Assembly: GCA_024760525.1 (NCBI GenBank)
Contig: CP060499.1
Coordinates: 2,604,001 to 2,668,000 of the forward strand
Source of the DNA: Nitrospira sp.
GTDB taxonomy: Bacteria > Nitrospirota > Nitrospiria > Nitrospirales > Nitrospiraceae
Direction of reading: 5' to 3'
Length of the DNA stretch: 64,000 nucleotides
Position numbers and translations under genes: made by a program. Each line of letters starts with the position of its first letter. Position 1 is the stretch's first letter. Positions 25,715-34,853 of this stretch are shown here, one piece after another. Below the pieces are notes generated by a model that saw only the letters and a program-made list of their open reading frames with translations, made no database searches and was not told the DNA's origin.

Positions 25715-25882
25715 ATGGAAACTTACATGAACGGCTTCAGACAGGAGATCGTGAACTTTATTGCAGTGAGTGAACAGATACAACGTGTTGTGGCGCGAGG
25801 GGAGCATCTCACCAAAGACGAGGCCGGAGTCGTGCGGCTCTGCGCGACTGAATTACTCAAAAACGTGCCTGAGCCGCTTTAA
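25715..25882 (+). CDS. Small protein of the EI..F..VSE family, copy 2
   Basis: This 55-residue frame starts METYMNGFRQEIVNFIAVSE and continues with LTKDEAGVVRLCATELL. It parallels copy 1 at 4636: E-I-x-x-F-x-x-V-S-E, then a linker with L-T-x-[DE], then a second helix with an [EL]-L-L end. GGAGG lies 10 bases upstream of the ATG. Function unknown. Confidence 0.5.
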   Translation: METYMNGFRQEIVNFIAVSEQIQRVVARGEHLTKDEAGVVRLCATELLKNVPEPL

Positions 25883-26085
25883 GCCGCCATTTTGCCGACC
25901 GTTCTGTAAAACAGAATTCTGACCAGCCTCCTGCGTCGCAAGATACGCCGACTATTTCGATTTCTTTTTGCACGGACGCGACCAATCATCGTTCTTGGCC
26001 TCATAGCAGTTCGAGGGGAAAGCGATTGCTCAGGCCTTCCACTGCTTGAGCAATCCCTGAACGGATAAGGGATACCGGTATCCGG

Positions 26086-26676
26086 TTATCGCGACGGGTA
26101 ACTGTCGATGGGAACCATTAAATGCGCATAAGGGGTGCCGGCCCACATGATCCACGGTCCTCCGTTTTTCGAATCGGTCGGCACATTTTTCAGGACCCCT
26201 GCATCCGGAAGCAGAATCATGAGATGCGCGCCGACTCCTTCCACCCACTCGTCTCCAGGCTTGGGTTCTGTGGAATAGGGATCGGTGTTGCTCACAGGCC
26301 TGTCACCTTGAAGCATGTACGCAATCCCTACTTGCGTGACCGCGGGTTTCTTTTTGTCTTTCAGAGCCTCCCCAAAATTACGCCACGGTTCGTTCATGCA
26401 TATTGAGTCCGTACCAGATGTATTGGGATCGTCGGGTACACACGTCCATCCATTGCTGCCTTTGCGAACCACTTGTCCATCCCGACTCATGATCGTTGCA
26501 TGTTGGGACAGCGACAACGGCGCGGCGCGTTCCGCCCCCGCCGATTCGGCCGCTTGACGTACCACATCACGGCGAGCCCCTCCTTCGCCGAGAACCGGCG
26601 GCGGCGCCAGTGTGACGGTAGAGGCCATGATCAATGTCCCTGCGAGGACAATTATGGATTTCCCATATCGCATCAT
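26086..26676 (-). CDS. Exported hypothetical protein, 196 residues
   Basis: The start at 26676 follows AAAGGAG. Residues 1-30 form a signal peptide (IIVLAGTLIMASTVTLAPPPVLG). The mature protein contains ATIMSRDGQVVRKGSNGWTC and CVPDDP, NEPWRNFGEALKDKKKPAV, GVGAHLMILLPDAGVL, and PWIMWAGTPYAHLMVPI. The repeated H-L-M and W-x-C/W motifs suggest a beta-sandwich. I recall similar proteins in environmental bacteria but no family name. It lies next to the response-regulator operon in the same orientation, separated from it by the terminator at 26831. Confidence 0.6.
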   Translation of the reverse strand: MMRYGKSIIVLAGTLIMASTVTLAPPPVLGEGGARRDVVRQAAESAGAERAAPLSLSQHATIMSRDGQVVRKGSNGWTCVPDDPNTSGTDSICMNEPWRNFGEALKDKKKPAVTQVGIAYMLQGDRPVSNTDPYSTEPKPGDEWVEGVGAHLMILLPDAGVLKNVPTDSKNGGPWIMWAGTPYAHLMVPIDSYPSR

Positions 26677-26830
26677 AGGTATCGCTCCTTTCTCAATATG
26701 GCGGCAATCAGCCAAGAATATCCTAAGCGCCGACTGCTCTGACTGCAATGCAAAAGGTCACGACGCAATGAAGCAGCCGGGACCTACCAGATGAAGAAAC
26801 CGGTCATCAGGAGCACGCGTCTTCAAACAG

Positions 26831-26860
26831 AAAGGCCGCGTCGCTCGAGACGCGGCCTTT
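26831..26860. terminator. Bidirectional intrinsic terminator
   Basis: AAAGGCCGCGTC (26831-26842), loop GCTCGA, and GACGCGGCCTTT (26849-26860) form a perfect 12-bp stem bordered by A and T residues on both sides. It ends the three-gene two-component operon on the minus strand. Confidence 0.8.
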
Positions 26861-26897
26861 CCAAGTCCACCGATGCATTGCGATCGAAGGTCGAGAT

Positions 26898-28316
26898 CTA
26901 TCGCTCCGCTTCCGTCAAATTCACTTCGCTTTCCAGCTCATCCAGTTCGGAGTCCGATTTTCCCTTCGTCGTGGAAGGGTGGAGGCCGTACTTTCGCAGC
27001 ATCTTATAAAAGTCGGCCCTGTACCGGCCGGCAAACTGAGCGGCGCGCGAGATATTCCCCCCCGTCAACTGGAGCACATTTTTCAGGTAAGTCCGTTCGA
27101 ATTCCTCTTTGGCTTCCGTAAGCGGTTTGAGCGGAGACTCGGCCGACACGCTGACGGCCGGCAATAAGTCCGGCGTCAACATGTCTTGTCGCGACATCAC
27201 CACCGCTTTTTCAACCACGTTTTCCAGCTCCCGTACGTTGCCGGGCCAGGGATTGATCATGAGCCGATGGAGCGCGGCGGGCGTGAATCCTTTCACATCC
27301 TTATTGGCCCGTTTCATACTGAGCTTGAGGAAATGTTGCGCCAAAAGCGGAATATCGTCGCGGCGATCCCTTAACGGCGGAACGAACAAGGGGACCACGG
27401 AAATGCGATAGTACAGATCGTTCCGGAACGTCCCGTTCTTGACGGCCTCTCCGAGGTCTTTATTGGTCGCGGCAATGATGCGAACATCGACTTTGACCGA
27501 GGTCTCGGATCCCACCTCCCGAATCTCCCGCTCCTGCACGGCACGCAATAATTTCACCTGCATGGACAGCGGCATCTCGCCGATCTCATCGAGGAACAGC
27601 GTACCGCCGTTGGCCATTTGGAACAACCCTCGCTTCGCCCCATGGGCGCTCGTAAAGGCGCCCTTGACATGTCCGAACAGCTCGCTCTCGAACAGCGTTT
27701 CGGGTATGGCGGCGCAGTTGAGCGCCACGAAGGGACCTTTATTGCGTCGGCTGTTGGTATGGATGACACGCGCCATCACTTCTTTGCCGGTGCCGGTTTC
27801 TCCAAAGAGCAAGATGGTGGCATCCGAATCGGCGACCTGCGCGATTTGCTGGAAGAGCCGTTGCATGGCCGGACTTCGCGCCACGACATTTTCAAGCCCA
27901 TACAGTTCCTTGACCAGTGATTTAAGACGCTGAATCTCGCGGCTCATCCGCTGCTGAGCAAGCGCTTTTTCAATGGTGGCCTTGAGTTCCTTGTCATCAA
28001 ACGGTTTCGTCAGATAGCCGAACGCCCCTCGCTGCATCGCCTCCACCGCGTTGGGAATGCTTCCATGGGCCGTGAGAATAATGACCGGAAGTCCGGGATG
28101 ACTTCTCAGCAGCTCTTCGGTCACGTCGAGTCCGTCCTCTCCGCGAAGACGCAGATCGGTGATAGCCAAATTGAACATGGTTTTCTTCGCCTCACCGACC
28201 GCATCCTGCCCTGTCGTACAAGGCGTGACTGTAAATCCCATGGCGGATAACCGCATCTTCAGCAGATGCAGCAAGCCTTCATCGTCGTCGACTACGAGAA
28301 TATTCTCTTGTTCCAT
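26898..28316 (-). CDS. glrR: Sigma-54-dependent response regulator, GlrR/QseF-like
   Basis: The 472-residue protein has a receiver domain (phosphoacceptor Asp54 in ITDLRL, Lys104 in LTKPF), an AAA+ domain with Walker A GETGTGKE (172-179) and Walker B GGTLFLDEIGEMP, and a C-terminal Fis-type HTH (NISRAAQFAGRYRADFYKML). The sigma-54 contact loop is GAFTSA (219-224), with Ser in place of the usual Gly. HTH and operon order match GlrR/QseF. It activates transcription with sigma-54 RNA polymerase when phosphorylated by the kinase at 29114. ATG 28316 is chosen because AAGGA lies eight bases upstream; a TTG at 28322 is an alternative. Confidence 0.85.
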   Translation of the reverse strand: MEQENILVVDDDEGLLHLLKMRLSAMGFTVTPCTTGQDAVGEAKKTMFNLAITDLRLRGEDGLDVTEELLRSHPGLPVIILTAHGSIPNAVEAMQRGAFGYLTKPFDDKELKATIEKALAQQRMSREIQRLKSLVKELYGLENVVARSPAMQRLFQQIAQVADSDATILLFGETGTGKEVMARVIHTNSRRNKGPFVALNCAAIPETLFESELFGHVKGAFTSAHGAKRGLFQMANGGTLFLDEIGEMPLSMQVKLLRAVQEREIREVGSETSVKVDVRIIAATNKDLGEAVKNGTFRNDLYYRISVVPLFVPPLRDRRDDIPLLAQHFLKLSMKRANKDVKGFTPAALHRLMINPWPGNVRELENVVEKAVVMSRQDMLTPDLLPAVSVSAESPLKPLTEAKEEFERTYLKNVLQLTGGNISRAAQFAGRYRADFYKMLRKYGLHPSTTKGKSDSELDELESEVNLTEAER

Positions 28317-28340
28317 GTTCAATGTTCCTTGTTGTATTTG

Positions 28341-29117
28341 CTAGGGTGTCATTTCAGGACCCGGCACCGGAACGGTCACCGGGGGGCGGATTGGGCGCAC
28401 CTTTTCCCGCATTTCCTGATCGATACGCTTCAATGCCTCCAGCTGCGTCGAAAGCTCCTCCACCTTTCTGTCCCGCTCGGCGAGCTGCTTTTGCAGATTT
28501 TGAATCACTGACGGATCGGCTGATGTCTTCACTGACTCTTTCTTCGATTGCAGTGACTCAATCTTGTGGTCTCGATCCACTAGTTCGCGCTGCAAGGCCT
28601 CAACCGCTTCAGAATCGTCTTCCCTGGAGGAGCGAAGCTGTTGGATGACCATTTCCCTGTCTAGCAAATCCCGCACCAGACGATCGGCAGTCAGCGCCAA
28701 TGATGTGTTGGTCTCGGCAATGGCAGGGGCAGTAACCACTGCTTCGGACCAGGCTTTCCGTCCTGGAACAACAGGCTCCTTCAAAAGTTGGAGCCAGGCT
28801 TTACTCGACTCTGCCAGTTGGCTCATAGGAGCCACCGCCAAGACCTTGCCGAAATATTTCTCTGCAACTTCGCGACTTTCATAGAGACCTAGTAGGCCGA
28901 GTGTAAAATACACGTGGTCACAGGAGCTTGACTGCCCACACTTTAGAGTCAAACCCTCTTGTTTTCTCGTAAGCATTTGAAAGCTTTTGACTTCTTGTGG
29001 TTCGGCAGTGAAATAAGGACGAGACGGGGGGATTGGTGTCGTCCAGGAGGCACATCCGACTAACAAGAGACAAATCACAAAGTGGCCAGCTGTAATAAAT
29101 GGAGTTGTTCTGCTCAC
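28341..29117 (-). CDS. QseG-like outer-membrane lipoprotein of the two-component operon
   Basis: The 258-residue protein starts with GTG 29117, overlapping the kinase stop by four bases. The signal peptide ends in a lipobox (LLLVGC, Cys22). The region DHVYFTLGLLGLYESREVAEKYF then APMSQLAESSKAWLQLL resembles QseG's globular part. A long C-terminal coiled coil follows (about 160-240: QRELVDRDHKIESLQ... KQLAERDRKVEELSTQLEAL). In enterobacteria QseG couples the outer membrane to the kinase. The same operon position here suggests a similar sensing role. The response regulator begins 24 bases downstream. Confidence 0.65.
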   Translation of the reverse strand: MSRTTPFITAGHFVICLLLVGCASWTTPIPPSRPYFTAEPQEVKSFQMLTRKQEGLTLKCGQSSSCDHVYFTLGLLGLYESREVAEKYFGKVLAVAPMSQLAESSKAWLQLLKEPVVPGRKAWSEAVVTAPAIAETNTSLALTADRLVRDLLDREMVIQQLRSSREDDSEAVEALQRELVDRDHKIESLQSKKESVKTSADPSVIQNLQKQLAERDRKVEELSTQLEALKRIDQEMREKVRPIRPPVTVPVPGPEMTP

Positions 29118-30589
29118 GATTGCCCTGCCTTTTCCGGTTTCGTCAACCGTAGGATAAACCGTACAGTCGCCCCCTTGCCTTTCTCACTTTCAATCCAGAT
29201 TCGTCCACCATGGGCTTCGACCACCTTCTTGGCTAACGCCAGACCCAACCCACTCCCCGCCGTCTGCTTTACTTTGGTGCGACCCTGGTAGAAACGTTCG
29301 AAAATATGCGGGAGATCTTCCTGGGCGATTCCGGGTCCCGTATCAGAAACGGAAACTTCGAGAACTCCGGCTTGTAGATCGGGGTTCATATGAACCTTTA
29401 CCACACCTCCCTCAGGGCTGAATTTCAGAGCATTCGACAGAAGATTGTCCAACACCTGTTCAAGACGAGAGGCATCTGCTTTGACCCAAGCCCGTTCGCC
29501 GACACTTTCTAACACCAACTGGACATGCTTGGAGTCGGCAAGAAGACGAACCTTGTTGATGGAGATTTCAGCGATTCTGTGGAGATCCATCGGGACGATG
29601 CGGTATTCCATCATGCCGGCTTCCATTTTCGACAGATCCAGAATCGTGTTGATCAGGTGGATCAAGCGCCGGCTGCTGTCGGCCATGATCCGGAGGGTCG
29701 TTCGCTGCTCCTGTACCAGTGGCCCGGGAATTTCGTCAAGGAGCAGATGCGTCCCCTCTTGAATCGAGGCCATCGGCGTGCGCAACTCGTGGGACACGTG
29801 CGCCAAGAATTCCGTTTTCATATCATCGATCTCTTGCAGCTTTCTGCCCATCCAATTCACGGTATCCACCAGATCTCGCAGCTCGGCGGGAGCCTTGATC
29901 TGGAGGGACGTGCCGAAATTCCCTTGTCCGATCTGTTTGATGTGCCCTTGCAGCTGCCGGAGCGGGCGCAAGATCGTATAGCTGGCGATGCCGGCAAGTC
30001 CCAACCCAAACACGAGGGCAACCAGCACAAGTTGTTCCGTGACAGCTTCGGCTTGAGCCGCGCTCGAACGTGATTCGCTTACCCCGACGCTCACCCGCAC
30101 CTCATGCAGATCGATGTAGCTCTGAATCGAGGAAGACATCTGATCCATGAGGGCATCACGTCTTGTTTCATACTCCAGAACGGCTTGACGGGATCTCCCT
30201 TTCACCTTCTGGAATTCGTCCCGGAAAAGCCTCAACCGTTCTTGCAGCAAATCGCCTGTCTCCCGCAGCAGTTTCAATCCTTGAGCGGAGCTTTCCTGGT
30301 TCTGTAAGAGCTGAAGATTACGCTGGAACTCGTCAACTTCCTCAGTCAAATTCGTCAGGAAGGTCTGATCTTTTGTTGCGAGGAACTTTTTTTCACTGTT
30401 CAATTGAGCGTAGACCGAACCCAAGAGCCGCTTCGCGGATTCGACGGCCGGATAATGGTAGGATGCCATCTGCGTGCTCATGGCCGTCAATTGTCGAAGC
30501 TGAAAGAGCGCGTAAAGATTGACCCCCCCCATGACTGTAATAATGACCAGGGAGGTCATGACCAGGCGCCAAAATATTGAAAGCCGCAT
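29114..30589 (-). CDS. glrK: Membrane sensor histidine kinase, GlrK/QseE-like
   Basis: The kinase (about 491 residues) has a transmembrane helix (about 8-30), a helical periplasmic domain (to about 185), a second transmembrane helix (about 186-207), a HAMP domain, an H-box EFLAHVSHELRTP (His near 265), an N-box (LLSNALKFSPEGG) and G boxes (DTGPGIAQEDLP, GSGLGLALAKKVVEAHGG). It phosphorylates the sigma-54 activator encoded two genes downstream. ATG 30589 is preferred because GAGG lies nine bases ahead; GTG 30604 is in frame. The periplasmic part has no ligand domain that I recognise. The gene is the first of the operon. Confidence 0.8.
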   Translation of the reverse strand: MRLSIFWRLVMTSLVIITVMGGVNLYALFQLRQLTAMSTQMASYHYPAVESAKRLLGSVYAQLNSEKKFLATKDQTFLTNLTEEVDEFQRNLQLLQNQESSAQGLKLLRETGDLLQERLRLFRDEFQKVKGRSRQAVLEYETRRDALMDQMSSSIQSYIDLHEVRVSVGVSESRSSAAQAEAVTEQLVLVALVFGLGLAGIASYTILRPLRQLQGHIKQIGQGNFGTSLQIKAPAELRDLVDTVNWMGRKLQEIDDMKTEFLAHVSHELRTPMASIQEGTHLLLDEIPGPLVQEQRTTLRIMADSSRRLIHLINTILDLSKMEAGMMEYRIVPMDLHRIAEISINKVRLLADSKHVQLVLESVGERAWVKADASRLEQVLDNLLSNALKFSPEGGVVKVHMNPDLQAGVLEVSVSDTGPGIAQEDLPHIFERFYQGRTKVKQTAGSGLGLALAKKVVEAHGGRIWIESEKGKGATVRFILRLTKPEKAGQS

Positions 30590-30771
30590 GAGTCCGTGCC
30601 TCACCTGGACAGCATCATGAAGGGGCCGAACTCAGGTGTAGGATAACCCATACACTATTTCAGCTCCAAATCACAAGCTCATTAGACAGCAAAGGCACTG
30701 AGAACTGACTGGAGTTGCTCCAAGTGTAACGAAAAGAACTGAGGCAACAGCGTGTTGCGAAACGTAGTCTC

Positions 30772-31602
30772 CTACTGTCTGGCGTCAAGCTGGTGAGAGA
30801 ACAGACGTTGCCGTCTGGAAGATCCACGGAGTAATGCAAAAAGATGGCCGCGGAATAGCAAGATTGCCATGGTCATAGGCGGGGTTAGCAGCAAAAGAAG
30901 GATCCCCTGCGCGTCGGAATCGATCCCCACGTAGGACAACCATCCCCCTATGGCGGTGAAGGGCAGCATGAGAATTTGCAGGAAGTCGAGGCCGGCCCCC
31001 CGGCCGACACTGCCGGAAAGCGAAAAAAACTCCTGCAGGCCGCTTGGAGAAAGCACCAGAGGTAGGATGAGCACCACAAACGGCAAGAACCACTCGATCC
31101 AATGCTCCAACACGAATTCATAGGCGGTCTTAAAGACGTCGAGGGTTGAATCGTGTCGGACTTGATAGATCACTTCCGGCGCCGGATTCAACAGAATGAA
31201 GACCATGAGAAGAAACGCCGACAACAGGAACTGGCCGTACGGATTGGCCTGCATACCCATATCCAACAACAAGGTAGGCAGCCACAATACAAATCCGACG
31301 CCGATCACGTCCCAAAAGTAATGCCCGAAGCTTTCGGTCACATCCGCCAGCTGGATGCTTCGCGACCCGCTGAGAGACTGTTCGATCAGCCGAAGCGTCG
31401 CGCCTACCAACAGGGCATTCGCGATACCGAGCAGAAATCCTCCAGCCATTCCTAACGGGGCGGCGACCCTCGCGACACCCAGGAACAGGACCGCAAACGC
31501 GATGAGCGCCACCATGGTCATCCAGCTTCGAGCGAGCGAGCGTCCCGTCGCGTATACGGCTTGCCGATACAGCTGGAGTGTGGCCGAAACGAGGTTCACC
31601 AT
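30772..31602 (-). CDS. Polytopic membrane protein, 276 residues
   Basis: At least six hydrophobic segments are visible (about 27-45, 48-68, 95-115, 122-142, 172-192 and 236-258). A glycine/alanine-rich first helix pair (ALIAFAVLFLGVARVAAPLGM) is followed by a polar central loop (VIYQVRHDSTLDVFKTAYEFV). The protein family was not recognised; the pattern resembles DUF-type membrane proteins of unknown role. The ribosome site is weak (GGA). It stands upstream of the two-component operon in the same orientation, with a 183-base gap. Confidence 0.55.
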   Translation of the reverse strand: MVNLVSATLQLYRQAVYATGRSLARSWMTMVALIAFAVLFLGVARVAAPLGMAGGFLLGIANALLVGATLRLIEQSLSGSRSIQLADVTESFGHYFWDVIGVGFVLWLPTLLLDMGMQANPYGQFLLSAFLLMVFILLNPAPEVIYQVRHDSTLDVFKTAYEFVLEHWIEWFLPFVVLILPLVLSPSGLQEFFSLSGSVGRGAGLDFLQILMLPFTAIGGWLSYVGIDSDAQGILLLLLTPPMTMAILLFRGHLFALLRGSSRRQRLFSHQLDARQ

Positions 31603-31679
31603 ACCAATTCCGTACCCTAGTCGGGATTGGCGAAGAGGTCAAGATCTAGTCGCGTCGCCGGCAGAATATAGATTCTCGG

Positions 31680-31707
31680 TTGACTTGCACCTCCTGATGA
31701 TTATCAG
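31680..31707 (+). promoter_or_regulatory. Possible clpB promoter, TTGACT-N16-TATCAG
   Basis: TTGACT (31680-31685) and TATCAG (31702-31707) are separated by 16 bases, about 37 bases before the clpB start. A heat-shock-type sigma-32 box was not apparent. Confidence 0.35.
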
Positions 31708-31744
31708 ATGGTTCATCGACATACATTTATACGGGTGAATAACC

Positions 31745-34363
31745 ATGGACATGAACCGAATGACGATCAAGCTGCAGGAGGCCTTGCAGGCCGCCTCCGC
31801 TCACGCGCAACGTCGAAGCCATCAAGGCATCGATGTTGAGCACGTCCTGCTGGCACTGCTTGATCAGGAGGGCGGAACGACACCGGCGTTGCTCGAGGGA
31901 GCTGGCCTTGCCCTCCCCGCCGTCCGGCAAGCAGTCGAACAAGCCCTCGCCAAGTTGCCGCAAGTACAAGGCGGCGGCGCTTCCCCCGGCCAAATGCATG
32001 TGGCAGCCCGACTCACCCAGGTTTTGAACCGGGCGGAGGACGAGCAAAAATCGCTGAAGGATGATTTTCTCAGCGTCGAGCACGTCCTGCTGGCGATGGT
32101 CCAGGAAGGAGGCGTCTTCAAGAAACTCGGTCTCACCAGAGACCGCCTCTTGTCCGGATTGCAGCAGGTGCGTGGGAATCAGCGTGTCACCAGTCAAGAC
32201 CCTGAAAGCACCTACCAGTCGTTGGTGAAATACGGTCGCGATCTGACCCAATTAGCCGGACAAGGCAAGCTCGATCCCGTCATCGGACGCGATGATGAGA
32301 TCCGGCGTGTGATTCAGATCTTGTCCCGCCGGACGAAGAACAACCCGGTTCTCATCGGCGAACCAGGGGTCGGGAAAACCGCCATTGTGGAGGGGCTGGC
32401 CATCCGCATCGTCAAAGGCGACGTGCCTGAGAGCCTCAAACACAAGAAGCTCTTCGCCTTGGATATGGGATCGCTCGTCGCGGGCGCCAAGTTCCGCGGC
32501 GAGTTTGAAGAGCGGCTCAAGGCCGTCTTAAAAGAAATCCAATCCTCTCAGGGTCAAATTCTCCTGTTCATCGATGAATTGCACACGGTCGTTGGGGCTG
32601 GAGCCGCCGAAGGCGCGATGGATGCGGCCAACCTGTTGAAGCCGATGCTGGCGCGGGGCGAGTTGCACCTCATCGGCGCCACCACACTCGATGAGTACCG
32701 CAAACACATCGAAAAAGACGCCGCATTGGAACGCCGCTTTCAGACGGTCCTGGTCGACCAACCATCCGTGGAAAACACCATTTCCATCCTGCGCGGCCTC
32801 AAGGAGCGTTATGAGGTACACCATGGTGTAAGGATCAAGGACAGCGCGCTGGTCGCCGCGGCCAAGCTCTCGCATCGTTATATTTCAGACCGGTTCCTCC
32901 CCGATAAAGCCATCGACTTGGTCGACGAAGCCGCGGCGCGCCTCAGAACGGAAATCGACAGCCTTCCGGCCGAATTGGACGAGGTCTCGCGCAAGGTGCT
33001 GCAGCTGGAAATTGAACGCGAGGCGTTGAAAAAGGAGAAGGATGCCGCAAGCGCGGCCCGTTTGAGCACGCTCGAAGCCGAACTGAACGAGAAGCAGCGT
33101 GACTTACAAGCCCTCAAAACCAGGTGGGAATCGGAAAAAGCTTCCGTCTCCCGGCTTCGAAAAACACGCGAGGCGATCGAGGACATCAAGCTGAAGATCG
33201 ATCAGGCAGAGCGAGCCTATGACCTCAATCGAGTGGCCGAACTCCGGTACGGCGAACTGCCCCGGTTGGAACGAGAGCTGTCTCTGGAACAGCAGCACTT
33301 AGGAAAGAAGCAGGATGAGACCAAGCTCCTGAAAGAAGAGGTCGATGAAGATGAAATTGCCGCCGTGGTCAGCCGATGGACCGGCATTCCGGTCTCTCGT
33401 TTACTCGAGGGAGAAACCGACAAGCTGCTGAAACTCGAAGAGCTGCTCCATCAACGTGTGGTGGGACAGGATGAAGGTGTTCGAGCCGTTGCGGATGCCG
33501 TGCTGCGCGCCCGTTCGGGCATCAAGGATCCGAATCGTCCGATCGGCTCGTTTCTCTTCCTGGGGCCCACGGGAGTCGGCAAAACCGAACTGGCCCGGGC
33601 CTTGGCCGCGATTCTCTTCGACAACGAAGGAAATCTGATCAGAATCGATATGTCCGAATATATGGAAAAGCACACCGTCGCCCGCTTGATCGGCGCGCCG
33701 CCGGGCTATATCGGCTACGACGAAGGGGGTCAACTGACTGAAGCCGTTCGCCGGCGTCCTTTCTCGGTGATCCTGTTCGATGAAATCGAAAAAGCGCATC
33801 ACGACGTCTTCAATGTCCTGCTGCAGGTCCTGGATGACGGCCGCCTGACCGATTCACAAGGCCGCACGGTCGACTTCAAGAACACGGTGCTGATCATGAC
33901 CTCCAATATCGGCAGCCCGCACATCTTGGAGGCGCAGCAACGCAGCGCCACCTACGAACAGGTCAGAACGGTGGTCATGAGCGAACTACGGCAACATTTT
34001 CGACCTGAGTTTCTGAACCGTGTCGACGAGATGGTGGTCTTCCATCCGCTCGGCACCGAACAGCTGATCAAGATCGTGGAGATTCAGCTGGAACGCCTGC
34101 GCAGCAGATTGGAGGAACGCCGGATTACACTGGCCGTCACTCCCACGGCGCTCACACATGTGGGAGCGCGCGGCTATGACCCGGTCTACGGAGCGAGACC
34201 GCTCAAGCGCCTCATTCAGCAGGAGCTGGAAACACCGATTGCGCGCTTGCTGGTGAAGGGAGAGTTGCGGGACGGGGATACCGCATCGGTCGATATCAAG
34301 AACGGAAATCTTGTCGTCATCCCGACGGTGACGGAGCCTCGGGCGTCTTCGTCTACCCGATAG
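31745..34363 (+). CDS. clpB: ATP-dependent disaggregase ClpB
   Basis: The 872-residue protein has the complete ClpB plan: N-domain (1-150, paired repeats H-V-L-L-A-L/M), AAA+ module 1 (Walker A GEPGVGKT near 204, Walker B LLFIDELHTV near 272), the long coiled-coil M-domain (about 410-530; LQLEIEREALKKEKD, EAIEDIKLKIDQAERAYDLN), AAA+ module 2 (Walker A GPTGVGKT near 607), and a C-terminal D2-small domain (YDPVYGARPLKRLIQQELE). The M-domain separates ClpB from ClpA and ClpC. It unfolds protein aggregates with DnaK. Start alternatives at 31745 and 31751 differ by two residues. The gene overlaps a convergent gene by 11 bases. Confidence 0.95.
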   Translation: MDMNRMTIKLQEALQAASAHAQRRSHQGIDVEHVLLALLDQEGGTTPALLEGAGLALPAVRQAVEQALAKLPQVQGGGASPGQMHVAARLTQVLNRAEDEQKSLKDDFLSVEHVLLAMVQEGGVFKKLGLTRDRLLSGLQQVRGNQRVTSQDPESTYQSLVKYGRDLTQLAGQGKLDPVIGRDDEIRRVIQILSRRTKNNPVLIGEPGVGKTAIVEGLAIRIVKGDVPESLKHKKLFALDMGSLVAGAKFRGEFEERLKAVLKEIQSSQGQILLFIDELHTVVGAGAAEGAMDAANLLKPMLARGELHLIGATTLDEYRKHIEKDAALERRFQTVLVDQPSVENTISILRGLKERYEVHHGVRIKDSALVAAAKLSHRYISDRFLPDKAIDLVDEAAARLRTEIDSLPAELDEVSRKVLQLEIEREALKKEKDAASAARLSTLEAELNEKQRDLQALKTRWESEKASVSRLRKTREAIEDIKLKIDQAERAYDLNRVAELRYGELPRLERELSLEQQHLGKKQDETKLLKEEVDEDEIAAVVSRWTGIPVSRLLEGETDKLLKLEELLHQRVVGQDEGVRAVADAVLRARSGIKDPNRPIGSFLFLGPTGVGKTELARALAAILFDNEGNLIRIDMSEYMEKHTVARLIGAPPGYIGYDEGGQLTEAVRRRPFSVILFDEIEKAHHDVFNVLLQVLDDGRLTDSQGRTVDFKNTVLIMTSNIGSPHILEAQQRSATYEQVRTVVMSELRQHFRPEFLNRVDEMVVFHPLGTEQLIKIVEIQLERLRSRLEERRITLAVTPTALTHVGARGYDPVYGARPLKRLIQQELETPIARLLVKGELRDGDTASVDIKNGNLVVIPTVTEPRASSSTR

Positions 34364-34778
34364 AAACAGCGCCTCCTTGTGTATCGTGCGTCAGCCCGCT
34401 CTTGTGCTGCTTCTCGAGCTTCCATTCGGTCGGTGAGACTTGGAAGAGGTGGCCTTTTATCGTGTGAAACTCTCCGCGTGAAAAGGAGACCGCATCTGGG
34501 GCTTTCGCCTCGAGCTGGAGCAGAATCTTCCCGGAAGCGGTATCCTTCATGGCCATGCCCTTGGCTGTCTTCGTCAGTTCATAGGCGCGCCGTTCGTTGA
34601 ACATCATGGTGCTGTCCACCACTTTGGCGAGCATTCGGCCGTTCGAGTCAAACAGGGCAAAATTGACCAGGAGCATACCGGTCGCGGGATGCCGAGCCAC
34701 GTGAATTTGCGGCACACCTTCGATCTCAATGGTTCCGTTCGAATTGCGGTAGAGATTGGAGCCGACTTCGATATCCAT
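34353..34778 (-). CDS. Hypothetical beta-rich protein, 141 residues
   Basis: The start at 34778 is chosen because GAGGAA lies just upstream (34787 is also in frame). The protein reads MDIEVGSNLYRNSNGTIEIEG, then LLVNFALFDSNGRMLAKVVDS, FSRGEFHTIKGHLFQVSPTEW and a basic tail. It is soluble and beta-strand-rich, resembling a small fold seen in phage or toxin-associated hypothetical proteins, but no family is certain. Its 3' end overlaps clpB by 11 bases. Confidence 0.5.
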   Translation of the reverse strand: MDIEVGSNLYRNSNGTIEIEGVPQIHVARHPATGMLLVNFALFDSNGRMLAKVVDSTMMFNERRAYELTKTAKGMAMKDTASGKILLQLEAKAPDAVSFSRGEFHTIKGHLFQVSPTEWKLEKQHKSGLTHDTQGGAVSIG

Positions 34779-34853
34779 GTTCCTCATTATTCAAGATGAT
34801 ATTAGACGGCAGTTATATGCAGTCTCAGTTAAATATTTCCCTCTGGACAGGCA

